Assembly (NCBI GenBank): GCA_022829145.1
Contig: CM040758.1
Span: forward strand, 21,902,075 to 21,966,074
DNA from: Albula goreensis
Lineage: Eukaryota; Chordata; Actinopteri; Albuliformes; Albulidae
Length of the DNA stretch: 64,000 bases
Direction of reading: 5' to 3'
Part shown: positions 26,286-41,200 of the stretch, piece after piece
How positions within the stretch are numbered: position 1 is the first letter of the stretch
How the letters are laid out: each line of letters opens with the position of its first letter
Position numbers and translations under genes: made by a program
Notes under the pieces: model-generated
The model's input: the letters and a program-made list of their open reading frames with translations, nothing else
Database searches by the model: none
What the model was told of the DNA's origin: nothing

Positions 26286-29200
26286 GGGGGGTTGTTATGG
26301 AGCATCATAGTATGTATGGAAATAAAGTAGTCTTTGTCATTATTTTAGTTCTGTACACACACTATTCCAACGTAGCATGCATGAACTGGAGATGATGTCC
26401 AGTTCATTGCCGTATGATCTTTATACTTTTCCTGTAGCTCAACTAATCATTGTCCAAATGGGAAAAATCTTTGTGTGTGATTTATTTAGTATTGTTTGGT
26501 ATAAGTGCCTTGGTTGGTAATCTGGTTTGGCTGAATCCTGTAGAAACGTGCAGATTGCAGTCCTCACAGGACTGAAGATGCCTCTGTCGCTCAGCTCTTT
26601 CGTCTTTATCGCTCCTCAGACCATGTACGCCACCAGCCCCTACTCAGACCCCGTGGTGTCTGCCGACATCGACCCGCAGCCCATTGTAGATGAGGAGGAG
26701 GGGCTGATCTGGGTAGTGGGGCCGGTACTTGCTGTCATCTTCATCATTTGCATAGTCATCGCCATCCTCCTGTTCAAGAGGTAAGAGGGAAGGATTAATG
26801 ATCTCTTCATCATTACTTCTCCATATTCTTCTTCTTATTATTATTATTATCATTATTGGAGTAGTGGTAGTGGTGCTAGTTTATGTTGTTTAGCAGAAGC
26901 CCTCATACAGGATGTGTGGAAGAGATCTTTTTCTCGTCATCTTTATGCCATGAAAAGAAATGATTTCAGTGTAATGGTGCATGAACAGAGGAGGGGAAGG
27001 GCCCCATAACAATCGACCCTGTGACAGCTGAGAGACAAGCCTAGTACTCACTACTGCTGTCATTTCCAGCCACATACTTAGCCTGAATTTCTTCAGTAAA
27101 CGCACAGCTATTTAGAGAGACGGCATAAACAATATGAGCTACGCGGGTTGCCAGGATGAACGCATGCACGAACAAAAATGAATAGGAGTTGCATTATTAG
27201 CTAATACATTAGCAAATTTAGCATAATCAAATCGGATTGCAATTAAGGCACAGATTGCTGCATTCTCCATCTTCTTCAGTAGACCTACCTCAGCTGGCTC
27301 GGTCATAATGGAGCAGATCTATGAGCCCTGATTACAGCACACTTCCACGCGTTTTTCGGCATCTCCGCTGAATGCGCCGTCTTTGTGTTTGAGGAACTGG
27401 AGAGCATTTTGACGAGCATCCGCCATTTGCAGCACATTGATTATCGTAGGAGCTTTTCAAATCCCCAGGAGCACTTTTTTAAGTTTTTTTAAAAACTATT
27501 TACACACCCGTTCGGGAAGGTTATGGGGTTGTTATTGAGGCAATAAATATTAAATTCCAGCCCCACCAGAGCCAAGATATATACAGTCAGCAGTCTGATA
27601 TTTATCTCCATTTCTATTAAAAATCCATTTACTTAGCCATCACTCATGCTTTCATATCTGTCACAGGATGCACTGTCGTTTGTGCCCTATGCTGTCGGAT
27701 GCTTATTGCCAGACCACAAAATATTCCTGCAGTTTTTGTGTGCAGTTTTGGCTCAGGAACATCAAGGCAGTTACACAACTCAGCTACAAAAAAGCATTTA
27801 TTAAGAATTTAAAAGACAGTACTTGACTCTGCATGCCTGATTTTTTTTTCACGGTTATTATTAGAAAACAGTATATTCTGAGACTGCAAGCATATTTCAC
27901 CTGTTATCATAGCCATCTGTTTTATTTTTTAATCTTACTGATCAATGATCTACTGGGAGGTATAAATGAGGAGTTGACTGTTGCCTTGTGTCAGCCTTGC
28001 CTGAGGCAGGCAGGCAGGCAGGCGGTTTAGTATTTATGGATGAGTGGGCGGTCGAATGATGGATTTAATAGAGAGATCAGTTGCTTGATTGTTTTTTGGG
28101 GGGTATAAACATTCATGAGCCTAACTTCTCAGATTGAATTTGACATCCATGTTCCAGGCGCTATTGCTGTTGAATTTGTTCCTTTCTTCCAAACACTGTT
28201 GATCATTGTCTGCATTGAAGGATGTGAGAAACTCTGCGATGTAAAGGAAATAAATAAACCAGCCCTTTGCAAAGCATTTTTGGATGCATCTGGTGAGAAG
28301 TCATAATTGTTTTCCATAATCAACCACCCCAGGCTGTCGGATTGAACAAAGCGAAGCTAACATGGCTTGTGAACTGAAATCAATTATATTGTGGCGCACT
28401 CATTATTGCCACTGTTAGCTTCCCATTCCCCATTACAGTACAATTAGTACAGATTATCCACCTTATTTTTTTTTTTTAAAGGGCTCTCGTTTGCCACTTT
28501 TACTTAATGGTCCAGTAGCCTCTGCAGAATTGTTCCGTTGTCATGGCAACCGATTGTGCACTCTGGCTATCTAACGCCTTTCCTTTGCTTTCCCCGTCGC
28601 TCACAAACGGATCAGCAAACCAGACAGGTAAGGAGACGGAGCAGCGCCAGCAGGCTGGTCCCCAGCCCAGCCTGCCCATGTGTTACTGTCATTTCCCTTC
28701 AGACCCCAAGTCATTCTCCAACCCCACCATCCCCCCCTGGGTTTCAGGAGATGAGTTACTGACTCCATGCTGTATCTCTCATTATGCCCTCCCTGACTGT
28801 GATCCCATGTGTTCCAGTTTACCCTTGAGCTCTTTGGTACAACAGTCACACTTTGTGGGGCGTTGGACTTGACAAGGAAAAACAAGTCAATACTGCCCCT
28901 ACCAATGTACCAGCAACAACAAGGGTAAATTAAGATGAGCAGGAACCATATTTTGTCTGGGTAGATTCTTCATTTTGTCCAAGATGTGGGAGACAGGTGT
29001 GACAGAAGTAACAGAGAGCATTAATGCATGTCCCTATGCTACATTCCCACAAGCAGAAGCCCACTCAGAGCCAATGGCCTCTTCAAGTGGATATACTTCA
29101 AGACAAACTTTGCTACATGTCAAGCCTCTCATTATTTCTCTCATTCCTGGGGGCGTCTTAGCTTCTAAGGGTCACCATGTCATTACCGGCGCTTAATGAT

Positions 29201-32200
29201 TACATCACCATCTACTTAATGCTGTTGTTGTTGTTGCTGTGGTTTAAACCCACTTCTATTTCATTTCTAAATAACTTATGTATTGCATCATATGAACTGA
29301 GAAACAGAATTTGTGCCGTTTGATGAGAAGGCCTTTTGCCATATTAACTAGGTTAGGCTGAGTACTTCCTTCAGTGGGGTATTACGCTAAAAGTATGTAA
29401 TAATCCCAAGAACGTTTTGAAGCTTTTTTCTGTCTCCACTGCTGTCTGATATCTGTTATGCATGCTTTTGGCTTAGTCTTGACTCATCAAGCTATCTCTT
29501 TATCAGCCTAAAATTCTATGATGCGATTCGATGTCATCTGTGTGGTAAAACTTCATACCAAATTCTGTGGCCTGAAACTTCCCTGTTATTTAAAACTGTG
29601 GATTTTTGAAGACATAATAAAACACCATTTTTTTTCCAGATTTTGGATTACACATTCATAATTAACACATTTTCATATTCACTGCATGACGAAGCAATAT
29701 TCCTGTTATTAAAATGAGGCTTGCTTTTCTGAAAAGCATTTGGAAGTTCACAACAGAATGAGTTTTATTTGGTATTTGATTACATGTAGTGACCACAGCA
29801 TTTCCTTGTTTTCAATTTTTGTCACCATTAAAATGTCTGTTATTGCAAAAGAAGTTGTAGATAATGTATAATTTAGGATATATTTGTATTGCAATCAATA
29901 TCATCATTATCACTGGCAGCAGCATCAAGACACATGTGTTGTGGTTATTTCAGGAAAAGAGCTGAATCAGAGGCTAGAAAAGGGAGCCTTCCCAACAACA
30001 AGGAGCTGCTATCCCATCATCCCACAGACCCCGTGGAGCTGCGGAGACTCAACTTCCAAACACCTGGTAAGATCACAGTGCTGCGCAATGCCCTCTCCAT
30101 GGTCCTGATCCCTGTCTGAAAGGCCAGTGTCTGCAGCATGCCTAAAAATACATTTCCAGAAGTAGGAGCTTCCGTCTCCCCAGTGAGTCATGAGTAGACG
30201 AGGATTGTGACAGCTACGGCTAAATTCAGGCTGGGGGAATTTTTACCTTACCTTTGTTTAACAGCTGTAAGTTGGGTCTTTAATTATTTTCTCCTTCAGC
30301 GTTTTAAAATCCATTTTATCATCAAGAAAAGGTAGCATTAAGATGGTGTTCAAAACTAAAATAACAAATTGTGGTTTTTTGATGAAAACAGAGATATTTT
30401 GCTAAATTTTGTGATGTATTTTTGTATTGGGTCAGCTCAAAGAATATTTTAATGGGTCTGAAAGCAAAGTCTGCTTTATTTCTGCAAATGTAAAAGCAAC
30501 GCTTGATGAGGACTGTCTTCTTTTGGGCATGCCTACAGCATATGAAAGGAAAGGCTTTTGGATCTTTTCAAAAAGTTTGATCATCTCATAAAAATCAGGA
30601 TCTGCCGCCTTTAAAAATGGAATTTGGTTTGCCAGTACTTACAGTATGTTGCAGTGGAAACATGGAAAAAAATTTTTCAGAGACAGTGTAAACCTTTCAT
30701 GTGACTGTATGTGCTGCATGCATTTATAGAATTCATTCATCATATGCTCAAAATCTACTCAAATGACAGCTACATTCAATATAATGGACAGCCATGGTTA
30801 CTGCATACATTTAAAGATGGAGAGACTTGATAGTTATGAGCCTCCGATGAATGATGGCTGACATCCATTAGGACTGCACATGTGGTCAAGGAAAAACAGT
30901 CAGAGACGATCCGGGGGGAATTCTTGGGAGAGCGTGGCGTCGTGACAAGTGTCGGGGATTGCTCTCCTGCGGAGTGGCCATTGGTAGCCTGTATGAGCTC
31001 AGAAATGGGAAGCTATAGCGAATAACGAGGCCCATGGGAGACGCGGTGCTTATGTTTGCGGAGGAGCGGCTTTGCTTGTGGAGACACACAGCGTGTTGAA
31101 GCGAACCTTGGCAGCGCTCAGAATGGCCGTTCCCACGTGTCCGCTTTGGCCCGGAGAGCAGTGACAGGCATTAGGGCGATGGCTCAAGCATGAATCCCCT
31201 TTGGGAGTCTATGTCCATTTAGGAGTCATTCCAGGACAGGGTGACCAGTTGTCTGTGGGTGGAAAGCTGATCGACAATGCTGCAGTCCCCACTTTGATTG
31301 ATCGTCCGTGGGTGTGTAAGTGCAGCACCCATTGCAGCAGATTACGCCATGAAGAGTGTTCTGATGAACATTATCGAGTGGAACATCAGCTAGGACTACA
31401 ACCCCATAAGGTCAAAGTGCAAGGGTCATTGTAGGCAGGACAGAGGCCTGGATTCAATCGACATTTGTCCTTTTTCCATACATCTAAGCAAACATTAACT
31501 AAATAAGTTTCAGTCCTTTTTCCTCTTTCATAAGTGGGCTCCACCTCTTCCATCCACCGCCAAATCACCGCTCACACACCATGCTAGATAATCTTCCCCC
31601 TTTGCTTGCTTGAAAAGTTCAAAACATCATTTTCCCTTGTTATGTCCATCAAGCACCCTATAGACCTCATAGCAGAGAACATTCTTTCTGGATGTAGTCT
31701 TTTCTTCCTCTTACACATGCTCCTCTTAAGGGTGCTCGACATTTGCATGTGCTTGATGAGAATGCCAGTGTAATTGCTAGCTCTTAGAAATGGATCTTGA
31801 ATGACCGTGTGTGACGAACACTCTCACGGCTCTTCAGGAGAAAGTGGCTACCATTTCCCATGAGTTAATGGGTATGAGAGCTATTGGTTTGAACAAAAAA
31901 ATCTAAGGAGATCTGTATTTGAAAAACTTGAAATTGAAAATGATATATAACATCAATGATGGAAACCCTGACCTTTCTGGGACCCATTTCTTCTCAATGA
32001 CCATGGGGAGCACGCACACACAAACACACACACACACACAGACACACCTGCATTACCAATTCTGCCACTGTCATCAACATCTGAAGTGCTTTGCATTACA
32101 TTTATTGCAATAACTGCAGTAGACTCTGTATCCCCAAAGTCAACATGCAGGCAAAGTCATATGCAACCAGTAAAGCTGGTTTTATGAATTTGGCAACATA

Positions 32201-35200
32201 TTTAATGATTCTTTCATCAACCAAGTGACATTTATGCCAAACTTTTTATGCATAAATTGTCTTAAGCAAGTTATTAAAAACAAATGGTTGATCTCCTTGT
32301 GACAATCAGATGCTAGGAATGCAGAAATACATGAGGTCATGCTCGATTCCTCTCTAACATTTAGCTACACGGTTAATGACTTCCGTATCCAAACATTAGA
32401 CATTAGAGAGCTGGCAACTCTAACTGCAGAGTTGAATGTGTGGTTTTAGTATTCATAAAGACAGAGATGTTTACATGTGAAGTGGGCTGTGCATACTGTA
32501 TGTTGCTGGTCAGTGCTGGGAATGCTGAATGTCTTAGTTCTCCATCATGCAAGCGACTCCCTTTTTACTTATTTTTACTTATTTATTTTCTTTATTTACT
32601 GTGTGCTGCTTTCTTGCTTATCTTGCAAAACTGTCTAACATAACAATGTGCTGCTTCTGAAAACATTTTTGAAACTTTTGAATTTGGAAACTGCAGTCAC
32701 ATAGATTTTTTTGCAGCATTTTGAATGCATGGAGCTGTATGGTAGTTAATAGATCGCATTTGATTTTATTTGTTTGCATTACTAATCTGCGGAGTAGATG
32801 AAACATTAGTGGAATGTGCAGTGAGAGTATTTATGATTTGTTCTGACCTGCAATTTGTAATAATTGACGTGCCTGAGTTTCTTTTAAACTTTTTTGTTTG
32901 TTTGTTTTTTTTTTAAATATACTTTTATGTTTTAATTTTTAATATGTATTTTATTTTAAAAGTGTCCGCCACATTTCTACAACGTATACAACCTTTTCTT
33001 TGTGCCGCCATTTCCCTTACAGGTTCAGGTGTCTCCGGTTACCCCAGTAACCTCCATATGCCAAGTTAGTTGGTCTTGTTTATGCACATGTCACTCTATC
33101 CTCTTTGGTGTCTTATACCCCTCTTATGTCTCCTTTCTTTTTTTAGGCTTCTTAGTTAAACTCACGCCATCTAATCTATGCCTTACTCATTTCATCCATT
33201 GCAGGGGAGCGAAATGTGGAATGACAATGATTGTCATTACTTTAAGCAGATGCTGGCATCAGGCCTTTGAACTTTTCGGTCTTTTTTATTTTTGTTTTGT
33301 TTTTGTCATGCTAACTTTCCCCCGCTGCTTGACGCGAATAACATTTTCTTTCACACCAGGAATGTAACGCTTTTGGACGTATGCTTGGTGACTCCTCATC
33401 GGCTTCAGTGGTCATGTGCCGTGAGCATGCGATTGCTTTGAGTAACTCGACTGCCTAACCAGATTCACGTTTCCATTACTACTTTACACACCTGCTGCTT
33501 CTGATAAGTCTCTTTTTTTTTACATTGCCCCTGTCAGCTTCCCCTTATTACTTAAAACCTCTCTCTCTGATTTGCAGGTATGGCCAGTCACCCACCAATT
33601 CCCATAACAGAGCTTGCAGACCATTTGGAGCGGTTGAAAGCCAATGACAACTTGAAGTTTTCTCAAGAGTATGAGGTAACGTAGCTGACTTTGGTTGTGT
33701 TTCTAATCTAAGGTCCTGTCATTTGGAGTTAGAAATTAATACTACATGTTGTGCTGCCGCACAGTGGAAAAGCAAATAGCATTGTGTTACATACATTCCT
33801 CTGCAGTCAGTCAAAACCACTTAGCCATTCTGAGAACAAATAGAAGTCGATAATTACAGAAGCAGTGATGCTTATAAACATGAGAATAACTCTGGTCTGT
33901 TGTGCATCAGGTAGGTATATCTGGCTAATCTGGTTCGATTGCTTATGGTTTGTCTTTAAAGTGGGTGATTTGAATGTCTTTGTTATTGAATGAATTTCTT
34001 ATTTGAACCAGGGATGTATTATTCAGATACAAGGGAGTAAGATTTAGGACAAATTGTAAAACAAATAATCTGGAATTTGGGCACTGATGGAGGCTTTTAA
34101 TATCATTATTGCTTCCGATGTTCCAGGTAGCATGCAAAGTCCCCGAAATGAAGTTTTCTCAGTAATTTAAATCCTGTCATTACCTAGATGACATCTACCT
34201 GCTCCTGCATCTCAGATATGCTCGTATCTGCAGGGCTGTGGGTGCACTGACCCATAGAATCATGCCAGATGGTAAACACGGAAGGTCAAATCTCCAGGGG
34301 CATTAATGCAAAGTCACAATCGAAACAGTCACGCGGCACTGCCGACCGATGGAGAACCCCCACACCTCATCCCCCACATGTAATTTTGAAAGGGTCTGGA
34401 GGGGTCAGAGAGAGGGTACTCTTGTGCAGGGTAATCTCACTGTGACGTTGACACAGCGCAGGATTCCCAGAAGGCTATCAATGGGAAAGCCGTGCATTCG
34501 GACAGAGTTAATCCTGAGCGATGATGTCATTATCTGTATGATGAGATGTGATTGACCACGGGGCAGACAGAGAGCGGAAGTGGCCCATCAGCCTCACATC
34601 TTTTCAATAGATGTAAAAAAGCAGATAAGATCTGAGTGTGAAATACTCAGAGAGTCATCTGTTTAGGGATTTGCACAGGTTTGTGGGAAGCATTACCCTC
34701 AGCAAGTAAATTGCCTCATGACAGCCATGTTGATTGAGATACAAACATTTCTTTTACATGGATTTTTGGTCAAACTTTTAGAAATTCCTGATTTCCTGTA
34801 TTGTACCAAATGTCATTGGAAAAATATCTGGATGTTTGTGTTTTCCAATTCTAAAAACACGTGGAAAAGCCAGTATTGCAGGCATTATTTGTCCTTGTGG
34901 CACATTTCTACTTTGCCAGGAGGGAGGGGATCTAATTGAAGGCCTTTCATGACTGAAAAAGGGCAGAGTTATGACTGTCTAAAGATTACAATTTCATCTG
35001 AATCACATTGCACCATCAATTGGCTTCTTGGAAAGTCCCTCTATCATTATGGCAATTTATATAAAAAGATGTCCAAAATTGAAAAGGTGGCTGAAGAATC
35101 ATCACCAGGAAATACAAATGCACAGCCAGCAAATGTGATTGGGTACTTTACACCTGTGGCGATTCCCCCTCTGCTAAGCAAACACTATCTAAATCCAAGC

Positions 35201-38200
35201 ATATGGCTAAGTTAGAGGCTCAGCACAGGGCCATTCTGTCCAGTAAATCCCTAAGTGTGACTAATATAACTCCCAATCTGGTATTGACTGCTGTCAGTAA
35301 AATCGGAGCACTAGGCAGATCATACAATGAAACCCCCCAGGCCATTGTATGCAAGGACCCGCGGATAACCCCACGACCGCCTGGCGTACAGGCCTCCAGT
35401 GTTCCACAAAATGAGGTCACACCATGGCACACTGCCAGGCCACCATACCATTATTGTGGCTGAAGCACATTAAATTGAAATTCTGAGGTATGCTAGTTTA
35501 TATGTTAAATGGAAAGCAATTTTCCCGAACACAAAGAAACCAGGAGAGCTGACTGTTTCAACATGTTCGCCCAAAACAATGAAGTCTGGTCTGTGAGTGT
35601 GTTGCGTGTGTGATAGAATTTATGAGCCTAGTCGTGTATTTTGATTTAACTTTTTGTATGCCATTGCTCATGTTTTGTAATGTAAGAAGATGCAAAGTCA
35701 ATAAATACATAATTAATTGTTTATTCTCGGAGCCATTTTGAGTTGTGCTCTATTAAATGTAGGAGAAATGCTCATCTCTGTTTGTTTTGCAGTCCACTGA
35801 AGAAATGAAATATATAATCCCAGAGAGCTTTATTATAGACAAATGTATACTGAGATTTCATTTTAACATGGAGAGAATCTTTTCAGTGGAATGAAAATAC
35901 CAATTGACTGCGCGCACATGAAGTGGGTGCAAATGTTGGTCCGTAATATCATCTCATCAGATCTATTTTAACCAATAAAAACTGCTCATAGCGCCCAGCT
36001 GCAGGCCAATCACCATTACTTATCGACTGCGGAGAATCATGTCCTTGTATTCCCAAGGCTTTCAAAAGCACCGTTATCTTTCAGATTGTTGATTCCAAGT
36101 GTCTAGTTTTGGGATTTTGTAGCGTGTCACTCCTGAGGCCTCACCAGCAGCGCCTCAGGCCTGTGTTGACAATGCTCCTGCTTTGTCTTCTGCCTGAGGT
36201 AGGCTGTCATCGAGGACATCTTGACTGCCTATTTAAAGCTGAGAATTAACTTCCATGTACAGAAAAAAGAAAGGATTCATGGGGTGTTTGTTTTTTAAAC
36301 TACAGTTTAACTAATCTAGGAAGCTAGCTGGCATCCAAAGTCTCCAAACATTTTAGCCAGCTGTTGCATTATACCGTAACTAACCAAAAAGCCACATCGA
36401 GCAGTTGTACCTTAATTAGTTGATCAAATGGTTTTAACATTGCAGTATAGCTCCTGAGCCCAAATAAAAGTTATGACATTGAGCATGAATTTATGAGAAT
36501 GTGCCTCATTTGAGACGACTTATTTGCCTTTTACTCCTAACTAACTATATAACAATGCACAATAATTGCCTATTGTGTGCCTTACTAACTCCTAATGACA
36601 TCAAATGATGTAATGTTAATTGTCAACAAAGCTTGGGCATGAGTAGCTAGGCTATTAATACAAATCAATTAGTCATTTATAAACAGCTAATGAGTATTTA
36701 ATTAGTGGCTTATTAATGATCACCTAAAATAAAGTTCTTCAAGAATTACCATGCAGGTGGTTTTAATGGGAGAACCACTTAAAGGGAGATGCTATTTAAC
36801 AAAGAACCGAGTGGACAAGCAGCACGTTGCGCAGGATTAATTTGGGCTTGGGTCCCGTCTGATGCTAATAAACAAACCCAGAGGGGCTTGACTGTAAGTA
36901 ATGGTGAGATACACAGGCACACATGGCATTGGGTTTCCAGAAGTGATGGTGATAAAGCGCCCTAAAGCTTTTTCCAAAGCCATAATTATGCACTGTAAAC
37001 ATGTTTAAGACGGCATGCTTTTACCATTGGCTTCCATGTGACCTCATTTCCTGAGCCGTCCAAGCAGCCTGTTCTGCAAGCATCGCTACAAACCCAATCT
37101 GCGCAGTGTTTGGTATGCTCTAATTGCCATGCAGGGACTGGAATCAGAGAATTGCCTCTCGCTGAAGGTATTCAAAATTTCGTTTTCAAACCGAGAGAGC
37201 AGATGTGATGGAGCCTTTCTTCCTGGCAATGGCTCATAAAAGAGACATCTCCCTGCAGCCGTTTCATCTGACGTCAAACTTTAATTCAGCATATGCTGTG
37301 AGGGAAAAAAATCTCCCCATGTATCAACAGAACTCAATTAGAAATTGTTTCACATCAGTTTCACAAAGACCCAGATGCATCTCCTTCTGCAAAAATAGTA
37401 CCGAGGAAACCAGATGGATCAGACCTGCAAACCAAGTGCCCTTTTTCAGTCAGCACTCAACAGAGAACTGCAGAGTAATTGTTGTAATTTGCTTTAAAAA
37501 ACGTGTTTAGAACCATTTCTCTTTTCCAGTTTTTCTACTTTACGTCACCTGGAATCACACAGAATGTATTATTTCAAGTATGCCAAGAAGTCAGAAGGAA
37601 TTTGATCCAAATTATCACCAATTTGATTTCGATTGTTTGAATAAACATTTACCGCTTATTTTTAATTTTTCATAAATGATCAATAAAACACACATTTTTT
37701 TTCCACTGAAGGTGAAAAGTAGATAGTAGATACATTTGTTTCTCAACCAGAACCCATCTGAACTCACATCCACAGCACCAGTCTTTGAGGGTTCACAGAG
37801 ATGAAAAGTCCTAGTTCTCTGTTGACTTTGTTCCACCTGATGGACTCATTGCTGTTGAATGGGAGTGTAGCCCTGAGGGGGTCAATTTTGACAACGCTGG
37901 CTGCCCCTGTGAAATGGCTGTGATGCTGAAATAGGACTGAACCCAACGGGGCTCACACATTGTCCAAAATAGCAACAAATGCTGTCTAAAAGGGACCAAT
38001 ATTACACACTATGATTCCTCTGCCATTATTGCCACACCTGAGTCTGTTATCTGACAGTGTACATGTTTTCAGTTTGAGTGTTATGGTGAAATTCAGGTGT
38101 GCACCAGCTGTATGGTATTATAACCTTAAGTATGATGATATATGTTATTGTATGAGCAGGTTTTTGCTAAGTGACAGTGTGATTTGTTCAGGAATGTGAA

Positions 38201-41200
38201 GTTTGTATGTTTGTTAGATTTGTCCGGATGAGAATCTTGGCATGTTATTATTGTTTTTTTTCCACATTATTACTTTGCTTTCAGCAGGATTTTAAAATGT
38301 ATCTCCTCATTACAGTCCATTGATCCTGGGCAGCAGTTTACATGGGAGCACTCCAACCTGGAAGTGAACAAGCCAAAGAACAGATACGCCAATGTGATTG
38401 CATATGACCACTCGCGAGTCCTTCTCTCTGCCATTGAAGGTGAGTGAACCCCTGTGGGAGATGACTCTGACACTCTGACTGTGCGTGCCCTGTTCTGCAT
38501 GGCTATCTTTGACTGTGACCTATGGGAAAAAAAAGTGAGACTCAGAAATTTCAGTAAGAAGAAGTAAAGTGATCTGCAGTAGTTTCATGGTGGGAAACTG
38601 CAGGGCCCTTATTTAATAATAACACATTGGAGCTTCATTTACCCAACAACAGGGGGACTAACATTAAGCTGTCAATAACTGACTTGATTAAACTGATCAA
38701 GGTTTTTCCTCTTCCACAAATTCCATTTGTTTGATAAAATCAGAGGATCACTGACTGCATATATTTGCCTCGACCCAGCCTTTCTCTCCCATCACTACCA
38801 TTTCTATATTTAACTATATTGATTACATTGAACATTGACAGCAGTCAGATCCTAACATCATTCCATAGCATTTTAATGTTCAATATCAACTTTTACATTT
38901 CTGCACCCTCAGGAAAGGTGTGGCTGAAACATTAGTAAACATTAGTAAGAGTTTGGTCTTATTCCCATATGTGGAGCTGTAATCAAATAAAGTCATTCCT
39001 CTGTTGTTGGCTCCCGGAGGCAAAACGGAATGAAATCCCTGCAGTCCAGAGCTCTTCATTCTATCCCATGCTCTTCATCCCCCTTTGAACCTTTTCACCA
39101 AAAATCAATGATGTACTTTCACAAGTATGATGTACCTCTCACAAGACCGTGTCCGACTCCAGCACCAGCAGAGTGAATACAGGCACTACTTTTCAAATGA
39201 TGCATGTGGCTACAAAATCAAATAATACTCATGCTGTTAAATCTCCAAATACTCTATACTGTTGAAAGGCAAAAAAAAAAAAAAAACTTTACCGTATATC
39301 ATAGAGTTAACACTGAGAAAAAAAACGGAATTTATTTAAACAGTTAATATATATATCTTCATTTTAAATAAACTGTAAACTGTGGAAATGTTTTCTCAAT
39401 ATATTTGTTGGTTTAAATGGATATTTAGCTGGCTTGCGTAAGTCATGTAATTAAAATTTTGGCCTTTCAATAAAATGGAAACCAAAAAACAGAATCTGCA
39501 CAAGCCAGATAGCTTCACAAAAGGAAAGCCAGTGTGTAGTAAAATAGATTTCTGGCAGTGGATGGGAAAATGAATAAATAAATAAATATGAATGTAAAAT
39601 GCATGGAAGACCTAACAAAAGCACACAAATAAAGATGTTGAATCCCTTTGCACTATTTCATTCCCAGTTTAACAACAACAGCCATGGAAAGGAGAGCTTA
39701 ACATTGAAAGATTTCTTTGCTGAGCGTGAAAGGAGCAGTATATTCATAAAGTCATTTCTGTAAATTGGTACCTGTTGCCATGGTGGTTTTTAACAAATAT
39801 TTGTGACACAGATTTCTTCCATTTTCATTCAGTACTATATATATTTTTGACATACTAAATATGTCTTGTGTAGATACTCTAATTGTAAAGCACAGTTCTA
39901 CATGTGTGTGAATAGGCTTTATAGTTGTAACTGAGTGTGTGAACAGCTGTCTGATTCATGCTCATCTTGCCGGGTGTGGCACCCCTGTGTTGTTAATGCA
40001 AGATGTATCTTGAACATGATCAGAGATATGTAAGTAAGCATACAAAAGTAAAAAAATAAACAGACAGGTTGGTTCATTGGCCCAGCAGGCAGAAGCTTCT
40101 ACTAAAATGACGAATTCTTACAAATTCTGAGTGACCGCCATTCAGCTAATTTGCACAGGTCACCTTTTTATCTTTTCCATATTTTAAAGCATAACGCTTT
40201 TCTCTTTTCATCTGAAAGTTAATTGCCTTAATCCCCAGCCAGTCCACCTGCAGAGGCCAAAGGGAGTCCACAGAGAGAAAAAAGGGCTCTTTTCAGCGAA
40301 TAAAATACCTGTGAGTGGGAGAGCGGGAGGCTGGCTGATGGGGGCGGTGATGGGGGGTGAATTCCATGCATACGTGGCTTATCTTGGTGCACCATGTGTG
40401 AGTGGGGCTCCAGAGCGGCAGCCTCCACCGCCTCTGCTGCACTGACAAGCTGTCAGCACGGCCTCCTCCAGCAGCCGGAGGAATCCAGCACCCTCGCTCA
40501 TAACCGGCAGCAAGATGGAGGGGAGAAACATATCACTTTTTGTTCTTTTCTATGGCTAAAGACCACAGTGCCAGACAACCAGACAAAGCATGACCTAGGA
40601 GAGGTTGTTTTTTTTTTCTCTCTCTCCTCTCTGTGGAGACATTGTTTGTTGTCTCTGTATCTTTAAGTAGGAGGATAAATGCTTTACCCATTTCAAATGT
40701 GTCAGCATTAAAAGCAGTGGATGTCGCCTCCGGGTGTTTGTTCTGCGTTCTGCCGTTCAGTGTGTGCCCTGTAATCGGGGGTTTGAGTCCCGGTTGTGCC
40801 ATTGGCAGCCATGGCTGGAGGACAGCATTGGTGAGGCAACAATTGGCCCAGCCTCACAGGGGAATGATAGGGGTTAATCCAGCTGGCTCTGCTGGTCTCC
40901 AAGACCAAAATTTAAAAGGAATAAGTTACGGGTGTTTGCTGTGCCTGTACTTGTGTAACAGAAAGAAAAATAATTCATCTTGTTCCCCTCTCATAAGTAA
41001 AAGTTAACTTTAAAGTAGAATGAGTAGTGTAAGTGACACACTCTAGTAACTAAAACTGCTACATAGTTTTAACATATAGTTCTTCAAACACGTCAGACAA
41101 AGTAGAGATAAAAACATGGGAACAATTTCCCTCTGGATGGCCTAAGCCCGTGATAGTGACAGTTCTGCAGTATATCGCTCAGGGTGGAAACATCTTTTTT

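Noticed and set aside
34949-35463. Overlapping open frames in the D1 intron as a retrogene
   Set aside because: No recognisable family, no poly-A tail and no target duplication.
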